From NCBI GenBank assembly GCA_030144725.1, contig JASKMD010000010.1, positions 3,041,027 to 3,105,026 of the forward strand: 64,000 bases of DNA, in the 5' to 3' direction. Of the stretch, positions 54,981-64,000 are shown in pieces. Each line of letters opens with the position of its first letter. Positions within the stretch are counted from its first letter, which is position 1. The notes under the pieces were generated by a model that searched no databases, was not told the DNA's origin, and was given only the letters and a program-made list of their open reading frames with translations. The stretch is from Haematococcus lacustris (Eukaryota; Chlorophyta; Chlorophyceae; Chlamydomonadales; Haematococcaceae). The position numbers and the translations under genes are program-made.

Positions 54981-57900
54981 TCACCCAAGGGATGCATTTA
55001 GTGACTTAGTGTCACTGCTGGGGGTACGGTTATGGTTAGGACGTGGCCTTGCGAGGCTTCCGTACCACCAGGTCTTCACGACCCAACTCACCAAACCTAA
55101 AAGGCAAGTCAGGAAAGCATTAGTCAGCGCCACTGCAATGGCTGGCAGAAAGCACATCGAGCAGCAAGCAGCCCACCTTGAGAATAGCATCAAGAGCACA
55201 GCCGCTGCCACACAGGCTGTGGCACCGCCAGCAAAGCACCCAACGTTCCCCAAATTTGCTGTTCGGGTCATGTCCGATAGCACACCAGCCATGGTGTTGC
55301 TTGCAGCCAAGATGAACCCTGCAAACATGGATAAGTAAGCACCAGCTCACCCTCATGCAGCTTACCCTCACAAGCTCACCTTACCCTTACCAGCTTACCT
55401 TACCCTCACCCACATCCCTTTACCCACATTACTCACAGCCAAAAGCCGTGGTTGTGCCCAAGAGCACTCCTAGCCCTTTTTCCCCAGCAGCCCTCACCTA
55501 GCAGCAGGTCCGTGAAGCTGACAGCAGTGCCGCTGATCTTGCCCAGGCCAGGCACTTCACCGGTGGGCATGTAGGACGCAATCATCGACACCTGTGCCGT
55601 GAAGGCAACTTGGATCAAGTCCAGCCGCCCATCAGGTGCACAAGGGGGGCGTAATCATCATCAATACCACAAACAACATCAACACACGGCAGTCGCCTGC
55701 CGGCATTGCTGCAACACACATGCTCATAGACTGGTTAGGTCATGTTTGAGCAAAGGGGTGGTGACTAGGTGTCCTGGCTGTGTCAGGTGCAGGCACACGC
55801 ACCGTGATGGAGTGGGTGAGGGCCATGTGCAGGCCCAGCAGCCCTGCTCCTAAAAACATGCCTGGGGCAGCAGAGCAGCAGGGCACGGGGTGAGGCAATG
55901 GGGCAGCAGGTGGGTTCCCTGCACATGCTGCTCAGCCGTCTGAAGCATGATGTGTCACGTTGTGCACGCACCCCACGCATTGGCAGTGATAGGTAGGGCG
56001 AAGCAGGCATTGCACGCGATCATGGCCAGGAAGCCCAGCAACAGCAGCTGGTTGCGCGCAGCCACGCTTGAGCCTGAGTAGCGGGCAAGAGGGGCCGTGA
56101 GGACGACCTGCAACCAGAAGGCAGGGCAGGGAGAGGTGCAGGCAGGGGCAGGCCTTGAGCTTGAGGTGGTGCTGCTGGCCTGATAGGGAAGGTGCATCCC
56201 CCCACAGTACCCACAGCCACAAGGGGACGGACAGCAAGGCGGACGTGAGGCCAGGCAGCCAGCTCACCTGTATCAACATGTTGACTAGGGTCAGCATAGG
56301 CAGCGCGGCCTTGCTCATCACCTGCAAAGACGGTGCACCGAAAGGCGGTCTGGGCTCTGCAAACCAGCTTGGTTATCTTGAGCAGGGCCAGGTATTCGAA
56401 TGGCTTGATGTGGACATGCTCACCACTGGCGACGTCCCAAGGCTCCCCGGCCCCCACCTGCTTTGCTCTGAGACTGAGGAACGCGGCGTCAAAGCGCGCG
56501 AAGTACAGGACAGCCACAACCACCAGGGCCTGTGCGGGCAGCAGACACAAGCAGCCTGCTGGGGCTCACACTGAGGGATGGAGGGTCATGCTTGGGGCAG
56601 GGCAGGGCTGGGCAGGGCTGACACAGGGCTGCAGTCAGGGTAGGACGCTGTCAGGCTGTTGGTGGGGGCAGCCCCAGGTCGTTGGCATGAACAGCAATGT
56701 TAGGCGGCCCAGGCGGCCCCTGCTGCCCTGCTGCCCTGCTGCCCTGCGATGTCACCCAGAGTGTGCATGTGCCACCCAATGCTCCAGATGCATGCCAGCC
56801 TGCGCTATGGGTCTCCACCTGTCCTGTGGGGCGGCTCACCTGCCAATAAGCCGGCTTGAAAGCTGTGACCAGCAGCTTGGCCTTGCCCAGCAACCCCAGG
56901 GAAGGGGCCGCTGCTGGCTGACCACCGTCACTGGTGCTGGCTGCTGCTGCTGCTGGAGTGGACCCTGCGGCTGTCTTGCTGCTGCCTGCTGCCCCACTGC
57001 TAGCTGCGGGTGTGCGTGCGCCAAACAACTCGTCCTTGAAGTTCTGCAGTCAGGGCCAGGACCAGTGCGGGAGGTGAGGGGCAAGAAGGACTGAGCAGGA
57101 GCTGCTGGCATGCTTTGCTCTGAGTTTGGCAGGTCCGTGTGCCTGCCCTGATGCCTTGGGAACAGTGCAGCATTGCTAGCATAGCAGGCAGGACAACACT
57201 CCTCAGTGCCGGGAACCCTGATGTTGGGCTGCTACTGTCTCCACCCCTCACCCACCTGCACCATCCATATGAGGGCCAAAGCCGGGAACACCGCAGCCAC
57301 GCTGAAGGTCAGGACATAGTTCTGCTTGGTGAGTGCAAAGGTCAGGGAGGCCACGGTGCTGCCCAGCAGCATACCGGCTGTGGCCAGGCTTTGGCGCAGC
57401 CCTGCAGCCATTGAAGAACCAAGGCAGCAGGGGGACAAGGGGGGGGCTGGGCCAGACAGGCGGGCAGTAGGGCCAGGAGCGTGAAGGGCAGTTAGTGGGT
57501 GTGACGATGTAGCCGTGGGTGGGACGACCAGATGAGGTGAGGGAGTGAGGTGTGAGCGGTGAGGGAGGGTGCAAGGTGAGAGCCTGAGGTGTGAGAGGGA
57601 GGAAGTGCGCTTGTGTGATACCAGGCTGCAAGGGCGGCGTGCATCACACATGGTCAGGGTGATGAGGGAATGGCAAGTCAGGAGAGTGGGGCTGTGTGGG
57701 GTTGGCAGGCAGGGGCACCACAGCATGGAGGTGGCCCGCTGAACCAGCACCAGCCCTGCCTCACCATATGCAGCGTCCGGCGCATCGCCTGATGCGCGAG
57801 CCAGCTCATTCATACACGCCTTAGTGGGCGCCTCACGTATGCCCTGCAGCGCGCCAGTCGTGACAGCAGCAGCAGCAGCAGCAGCAGCAGCTCACGAAAT

Positions 57901-59811
57901 GGCCACTACCCCAGCAGAGTGGCTGAGGGGCCTCATGCAGTGTCAGCTGCTGAGCGCTGGGTCCCCCTGCCAGCCTGGCCTGGGGCTGTGATTGCCAGTG
58001 CCCCTGCTGTCCACCCTCAGCACTGCCTCACAGCCATCCAGCGGCACCTTGCTGAGCCGGTCCATGAGCTTGGCCGCAAAGAACCAGTACAAGCAGGCAG
58101 TAAGGCCAAACACGCCGTACACACTGCAGCAGCAGCGGCAGCAGCAGCGGGCGGGCAGCTGCAGCAGTGCAGTGCGATACAAAGTACAACACAGGTGTAA
58201 TACAAAGTGCGATACAAAGTGTGATGCAAAGTGCGATACAAAGTGTGATGCAAGTGCGATGAGATGGCAGTGCCCCTGTCCCCACAGAGGCTAATGAGGT
58301 AGGCAGCCCTGTGTGCCACTCTTCGAGGCAGTTTGCAGGTTGGCTGGCAAAGCAGCTGCTCTTTGCAGCCATGCCCTACCCTACCATAACCAGGGGTCAG
58401 CCTCCAGCCTCCCCTCAGCGCACATGACCCTCACCACCCTGGACCAAATTAGCCCCATCCGGACCCTGCCTGGACAGCATTGCAAACATGGGCTTGCACA
58501 GCAGCGTAAGGAAGGTACCGAACACCAGCACCCGGATCTGTGAGCCAAGCAAGTCCCCGGCGATGCCGCTCACGCCTGCACTTGCACCGCAGCCAGTCAT
58601 GGGGCAGCAGCAGTTGTCTGTTAGCTGAATCACTCGACCGCAGGTATGTCTACAGTTACAAACTCAGCCTAACAGCACCACCAAGGCAGGAGGTAAGCCT
58701 AGGAGGCTGAGAATGCTCCCAATGTGACAAGGTGTGCTGTGAGGGTGATCAGGGAGGTGTTGAGGGTGATCAGGGGAGGTGTTGAGGGTGATCAGGGGAG
58801 GTGTTGAGGGTGATCAGGGGAGGTGTTGAGGGTGTCAGACCACCAGGAAGGTTGGAGCCAGGGCGCAAGGGCGGTGCCAAGAGCGACTGTTCCACATGCG
58901 CAGCAGGCCACTCTGCAGCAGGCACGTCTCAGGGACAGTGCCCACTCACCCTTGCTGATCTGGCATAAAAACTGTGCACCACCTTGGACAGCTCCAATCT
59001 GCGGCAGCAGGGGAGGAGGGCCCAGCAGGCTGGTCAATGAGCTCTGCTGGCCGCAGTGGGGCCTGGCAGCTAGCCAAGGCACCTGGGCCTACAGGCTGGC
59101 CATTGGAGGCGGTGAGTGGGTGGGGCTAGGTGTGGGGCTAGGCGGCAGGGCGCTGCACACCTTTGTTGAGCTCAGGCCCAACTCGTCTTGCACGTACACA
59201 GGTAGGTAGGAGTCGTGGATCAGTGTAGCCACAGAGCACAGCATCTGACCTCTGCACACCACAGCAGCAGGCACCACCCAATGAATCTACCAGTATGTGT
59301 GGCAAAAGAAAGTGCTGCTGCTGCTGCTGATGATGATGATATGATATGAATGATGATATGAACGCTATACATGATGATGAGCCACCACTCTGCATTGCTA
59401 CGCCACGACCAGTGCTGGCTGATGTACCTGGGACAGAATGTGACACACCCTGACAAGCTGACTGTGGTATAGGTCAGGCCTGGCCTTCATCCCTGGTGCT
59501 GTAGCATGCCGGCTACTGCTGCCAGGGCCAGGACCCCTCAGACTGAGCACCACCCACACGGCCAGGGCGATGAGCTTGGAATTGGCGGCCTCGTCACTGA
59601 ACACATTAAACAAGCCCTTCACGTGGCGGAGCAGCCCGGTCGCCTGCTTTGCCGGCTCCTGGGGCAAGTCGCCTGCCCCAGTGCGGGTAATGGCTGCACG
59701 GGGCACGGTCCTCCTGGCGCGCTGAACGCGGGGGCTTCCAAGTGCTCGCGAGTCGACCCATGTCCTGTTGAAGCGGGACACATGGCCCGCAACGTTGCCT
59801 GCGAGCTTCAT
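54981..59811 (-). CDS. Major facilitator superfamily transporter
   Basis: This is a secondary membrane transporter of unknown substrate. Fourteen or so exons. Those I could fix in phase are 58998-58950, 57843-57765, 57401-57256, 57043-56840, 56529-56458, 56321-56268, 56107-55972, 55861-55803, 55591-55498 and 55318-54981. Exon 1 starts at 59811 (MKLAGNVAGHVSRF, Arg-rich and possibly a transit peptide), and exon 2 (about 59251-59161) has LIHDSYLPVYVQDELGLS. The loop FFAAKLMDRLSK plus GIREAPTKACMNEL matches the MFS signature seen in bacterial permeases (DR-x-GKGIR-x-AP). Next come LRQSLATAGMLLGSTVAS and about six more hydrophobic segments, ending with FILAASNTMAGVLSDMT. A poorly conserved Ala/Ser/Thr stretch (57000-56900) is the central loop. 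The total is about 590-600 residues. Junctions of exons 1/2 and 4/5 are unresolved. Confidence 0.8.
58159..58262. repeat. GTGCGATACAAA-type tandem repeat
   Basis: About eight imperfect units of 11-12 bp (GTGCGATACAAA, GTGTGATGCAAA) lie in an intron of the transporter gene. Confidence 0.8.
58739..58832. repeat. 22-bp tandem repeat with GATC
   Basis: About four copies of GAGGGTGATCAGGGGAGGTG plus TT lie in a transporter intron, almost perfect. Confidence 0.9.
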
Positions 59812-60280
59812 TGCGCTGAAGGTATGCAGAACTATGGCTGAGCAGGAGGTCGCCCGTGCGCTCGCCGACGAGAAACTGGGGTTTGCACGGCAAGGTATAC
59901 GATGCGGCGTGAGAGTGCCCTGCTCACTTAGAGGCACTGGCAGGTGGCTTACTGATAAGACCGGGCCTGGCCGGTGAGCGCATGCGCTTGTTTAAAGTCG
60001 CATAGGTACTGATTCTTGTTCATGCACTGCAAGTGATCTGCAAAGAGGTTCATACACGTATGTGTCATCTCTCTGACGCTTGCCTGAGGGTGTAACTCTT
60101 GGCTTGCCAGGGTAGTTGCCTAATGGTGGGGAGAAAGCACCACCTTCGGCATTGGTGCAATCAGGTGTCAGGCATACACACGACAGTCCTGCAATGCCAG
60201 GCTCAGCAAACTACCTGAAGAACTGCCTTCAGTGACATGCGAGTATTCTATGCGATGTATGTAAGACGCGCTGGCGTGCA
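59812..60280. promoter_or_regulatory. Divergent intergenic region, transporter / Tim21-like gene
   Basis: Only 469 bases separate the two start codons, which point away from each other, so both promoters must lie within or overlap this interval unless 5' leaders contain introns. No motif was identified. Confidence 0.4.
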
Positions 60281-63200
60281 ATGGCCCAAAGCAAAGCGCA
60301 GTACCTTGTTACTTTGGCACGTCAGCTCTGGCATGCAGGAGCCCGCCAGTCGGCCCGCGCAACAGGCACATCGCACGGCCGTCAGGTCATTAGCATCAGC
60401 ACTAGGGGTCCGCTGCTGTCGGACTCGTTCCAGGAACAGTCATGCAGGTTCAGCAGCACCCCGGCATGGAGAGAAGCTGCATCGGCCCTGGGGCCTCGGC
60501 TGGCCTCTGCGGCCTCCCTGCACCTGAGTGCAGCATGGCAGGCGCATAGACCCAAGGTCAGCCCTGGCTGGTTGCAAATGACCGGCTGTAGTCAGAGTCA
60601 AACCCTGGTGGCTTGGCTGGGTTAGACCCTGTTGGCTGCAGGCTCCAGCACTGACCGCAGACAGGGCTGGCCTGACCTAGTCAGCCTGACCTCACACAGC
60701 ACCAAGCCAGGAAGAGCAGGACACAGCAGCGGGGGGAGCAAAGGGCCAGCACCTGGCAGTGCTGAAGAGCAGTGCTGCCTGACAGTGACTCATGTGATGC
60801 GCCTCTCGCGCCGCCTCAGCTGCCTGGCCCATGCCAGCCTGCTGCTGGTCTGCTGGCTGCAGGTGTATGCTGTGGCTGCAGGGCTGAGTGTGGTGATGCT
60901 GTGGCGGGCCAGCTGCTGGCTGAGCTCCACCTCGGCCCTCATGAGCCGCAACCTGGCGGAGTGGGGGCTGTTGGTGAGCCCTAGGGGGGCAGCAGGGGCA
61001 GCAGGGGTAGCTGCGGGGTGGCAGAGGCAGGCACAGCGCAGATGCAGCGGAGTGAGCAGGCGCAGTGTGGCCGGCATGGCTGCGTGCTGCTCGGCTGGGC
61101 AGGAGGTGCAGAAGGAGGGGGGCAGGCAGTCGGGTGGCCAGGGGGCGGAGTAGTGCAGCGCTACGGGTGCAAGTGCAGGGAGAGGGACAAGCTCTTGCCT
61201 GCAGCCTTGACCTGGCTGATGACCACAGCCTCCGGCCTGCTGACCCCCAGCTGCTGCCTGCTTCCCCGCAGAGCCTGGCCGTCTCACTGGTGCTGCTGGG
61301 GGCACAGTACCTGCGCTGGCGCTCAGCCATCCACCCTGCTGCTGTGTGAGTGCAGCAGGCAGGCAGCAGCACAGCCTGGCAGCCACTGCCCTGGCCCTGA
61401 CACAAGCACTGGGACTCAGCCAGGCCCTAAGTCAGTGGAGCGGCGGAGGCGGCCCTGGTCCTAGGCTGGGCCCCGCAGTGTTGGGCCTGTGGGACCCTGG
61501 CGGCCTGCAGGGGGCGCAGCAGCTCAGCTTCCTGACAGCAGGAGGTGGGGGGCTAGCACGGCAGGCAGGCAGGCAGCACCAAGCTCGCCCTGCAGCTCCT
61601 GGTCTCCCTGCCCCCCTCCCCCAGCCGCCCTGTGTGGCCTGCTGCTGCCATGCAGGTACCGGGCGGCCATGATGCGCCTGCATGCAAGCCCAGCGGTGCT
61701 GGAGGTGCGGGCCAGGCCAGGCCAGGCCACAGAGGATGTCCTGCTGAGAGCCCAGGCTAAGGCTAGGGGAAGGGGCAGGTGCAAGGGAAGGGGAAGGGGG
61801 GGCAGCACATGGACAGGCATCAAGGGCTGGCCTCCACACTGGATGTCCTGAGGGCAGGGGAGCACAGCGCCCGCTGCCGCTGTCAAGCTGGGTGGTGCAG
61901 TGGTGGGGGGAGTAAGCCCAGTCCTGACCAGGGCCCAGGGCTCCACAGCTGTGCTGCTGCTGCTGCTGCTGCATCAGGTGCTAGGGCCCCCCCTGCGGGG
62001 CTCACCGCTCACCGCCTCCATCATCACTGGGGGGGGCGTGTACCGCACGCCAGGCTCAGGCTTCTGGCCCCAGGCAGGTGCCAGCAGGCCTGAGGGGGCG
62101 GCTGCTGCCTGGACTAGCCAGTTCGACCTGCTGCTGTGGACCTGGCTTTGTGCGGGGCAGGGGCAGGGGCAGGGGGGCTGCCAGCTCTGATGTGCATGAT
62201 CCGCTGCCCTGCTCTGGTCCGCCCTCATGAACAGCCCCAGCTGCCCAACAGGCAGGCCACACAGGGGGAACCCCAGCCTGTGTGTCCCTGATGCCCCCTG
62301 CTGCTCCCGCACTGGATGCTGCCGTGGCCCTGAGCAGCAGACAGGCTGCCTGCTGACTCCAACCCAGCCCAGCCCACCTGGTCTGAACCTGCTGTCCGCT
62401 CAGTCACCTCAGCCACCTCAGTGAACCCGGCTCATGCTTGTGCCTGACCGCTGCTGCTCACCTGGGCTTCCCATGGCCCGCCTGCCCGCAGCTTCGCAGT
62501 CAGCGCATCCAGATGCTGTTCCCCCTGCAAGGCTCGCAGCGGCCTGGCCTGGTCTGCCTTGAGGCCAGGAGGCGGGCAGGCGCCTACGCCTTCAAGCTGC
62601 TGGCAGTGGACGTGGCGCCGCAGGGAAGCACGTCATGGGCGCTGGCAGCCGCAGCAGCCCAGCCGCAGGAGGGGACGCGCGTGTATGTGCAGGTGGGTGC
62701 CGGGCTGTGGTGCCAGGGCTGGGAGGCAGCAGGGGACGGCGTGGCTGGCGGCTGACGACCAGGCGAGTAGTGTGCCAGCACCTCCCACAGCAGCCCCTGT
62801 TAGGGGCAGGAGGATGGCTGGCGCCTGACATGACGCTGGCAGCACAGCAGAGTCTTGCCGCAGCCCGCCCCAGCAATACCTGACCAGGGCAGCGGAGCAG
62901 GGTGACACCGCCGAGCAGCCCGCCCTTCCCTTCAGTTCAACTCCCCTCCTGCCCTGTCATGGCCGGGGGTGCCGCCTAGGTCTACCCCAAACCGCAGGGC
63001 TTGGACAGCAGCCCTTCAGGGTGAGGTGCGGGGACAGGGTGCCAGGGCTCTGGCTGACTGCGCGCAGGGCAGTGCGGCTGAGTACCGGCGGGGCGAGGTG
63101 CTGGTGGCGCTGCGGGAGCCCTTCCTCAGGGTGGGTGGCAGGGGCACTGCCTAGGGGGCAGCGTGGGTGGTGGGTCCCCTGGAGGGGGGAGGGCGCAGGG

Positions 63201-63561
63201 TGGGGTGGAGGCCGCAGTCCCAGCAGGACGACCAGCCAGTCGCTTCGGGGCAGTCCCTTGGCCTCAGCAGCTGTTTAGCCCCGCCAGCGTGCTGCTCTGC
63301 TGCCCTGCTGCTCTACTGCAGGCTGTGAGCAGCCAGGCGGCGATGGATGCAGAGGAGGAGGCAGAGGTGGCAGCGGAGGAGGCGGCCAAGGCGTTACAGG
63401 CCAGCAAGCAGACTGCCGGCCAGCTCCCAGGCAGCAGTAGAAGTGGCGGCAGCGTCCTCAGCACCTGGCTGGACAGCCTCGCCAGTGGGTGGGCTGCCAA
63501 GGCTGGCCCTGACAGTGCCAGTAGCCCTACCCACAGCAAGGCAGTCACCACCTCTGGTTAG
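60281..63561 (+). CDS. Probable mitochondrial membrane protein, Tim21/Coa1-like
   Basis: Eight exons join in phase to 369 residues: 60281-60556, 60863-60973, 61272-61345, 61656-61704, 61978-62073, 62492-62692, 63068-63130 and 63322-63561. The N-terminus (MAQSKAQYLVTLARQLWHAG, later CRFSSTPAWRE) is a typical mitochondrial presequence. Two hydrophobic segments follow (VYAVAAGLSVVMLW and LAVSLVLLGAQYL). Then comes a soluble module, YRAAMMRLHASPAVLE, LGPPLRGSPLTASI, LRSQRIQMLFPLQGSQRPG and AYAFKLLAVDV. This resembles the Tim21/Coa1 pattern, in which a helix with SP-x-V and LG-x-P/PL is followed by strands carrying a G-W/Y-F-K-L-L-V-D element. A matching plant family of unknown role probably exists. 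The C-terminus is acidic and Ala-rich (EEEAEVAAEEAAKALQ). Exon 5 ends in a GC donor (CAG then GCAGGT). The exact subfamily is uncertain. Confidence 0.65.
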
Positions 63562-63873
63562 GGAGGGTGTTCCAGCTGAGAGTTGCTAGGGCCATGCTGA
63601 AGGATGTTGGGTTACGTTTAATCAAGGTCATCAGTTGGGGTCGACAGAGCCAGCGTCAAACACAGACAGGTGTTAGTGCCATTGCTTGGACCACAGCACA
63701 GGTAGTTGTGTACCAGTCCTGTCCAGTGCTAGCATGAGGCAGTTGAAAATGCTTTGACTGTAGCCTGGTCTAAGCAAGTCAGTACAACAGCTCGACTCGT
63801 CAGCAGCACAGGGGTAATGACATTCGCATCCTATTTATCTAAATACAAAGAGCGCGCACACTGGCTGGCTACT

Positions 63874-63878
63874 TGTAA
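63874..63878 (+). terminator. Candidate TGTAA polyadenylation signal
   Basis: TGTAA occurs about 313 bases after the stop of the Tim21-like gene, on its strand, inside a locally AT-rich stretch. This fits a green-algal 3' UTR, though the motif is short. Confidence 0.45.
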
Positions 63879-64000
63879 GTATTAGATTGTGTTCTGTCTT
63901 CTGATAGTCTGTTTTGAGTCTGAATTCCTGCATGGCTTGCACACCTCCTTCACTGACGTCGCACGCGAACTAGTTCTACTGCGGTGCCCAATACCTCAGC
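63879..64000. other. Terminal stretch, nothing recognised
   Basis: I see no gene or repeat in the last 120 bases. Confidence 0.5.

Noticed and set aside
62980..63022. Extra exon in the Tim21-like gene (VYPKPQGLDSSPS)
   Set aside because: Joining the exon ending at 62692 directly to 63068 keeps the frame and gives a better continuous domain.

Overview
The window looks like nuclear DNA of a green alga (Chlorophyta, probably Chlamydomonadales; a Haematococcus-like alga is my best guess, an inference only). The reasons are small GT-AG introns in nearly every gene, high GC with long C- or G-rich simple repeats, a PSBS/LHC-like plastid protein, a plastid-type glutamate-1-semialdehyde aminomutase fragment, TGTAA polyadenylation motifs and scattered TTAGGG-type repeats. 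Most long open frames are translations of simple repeats. The real genes are chains of short exons, which I rebuilt from reading frame, splice sites and family motifs.

Layout. 681-4771 (+): an unusual gene with an array of short, mostly in-phase repeated exons and a broken GIY-YIG nuclease-like end, followed by a 45-bp minisatellite. 7001-7921 (-): glutamate-1-semialdehyde aminomutase, three exons only and frameshifted. 9151-11277 (-): complete sulfiredoxin. 11800-17621 (-): ecdysoneless (ECD/SGT1) homologue in ten exons. 19755-22211: hAT transposon. 24846-25971 (-): front part of a mitochondrial uS7-type ribosomal protein. 26410-31532 (+): large Pro/Ala-rich protein of unknown function. 32627-36112 (-): aldo-keto reductase. 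36812-39308 (+): complete PSBS/LHC-like thylakoid protein. 39738-40237: assembly gap. 41121-46201 (+): unknown helical protein. 47416-49400: about 2 kb of perfect CCCCG satellite. 50317-52130 (+): 3' end of a LINE. 52494-53563: CTG-rich repeat. 54981-59811 (-): major facilitator transporter. 60281-63561 (+): probable mitochondrial membrane protein with a Tim21/Coa1-like pattern.

How the parts relate. These are ordinary single eukaryotic genes, not operons. Three divergent pairs share short intergenic regions that may be bidirectional promoters: uS7m/Pro-rich gene, aldo-keto reductase/LHC-like gene, and transporter/Tim21-like gene. Several genes serve organelles: sulfiredoxin (peroxiredoxin repair), aminomutase (tetrapyrrole synthesis), the LHC-like protein (thylakoid), uS7m and the Tim21-like protein (mitochondrion).

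Cautions. At least four otherwise convincing coding regions contain a one-base frameshift, three of them in short G or C runs. This points to consensus errors in the assembly as much as to real gene decay. Exon boundaries are by eye and have no transcript support.
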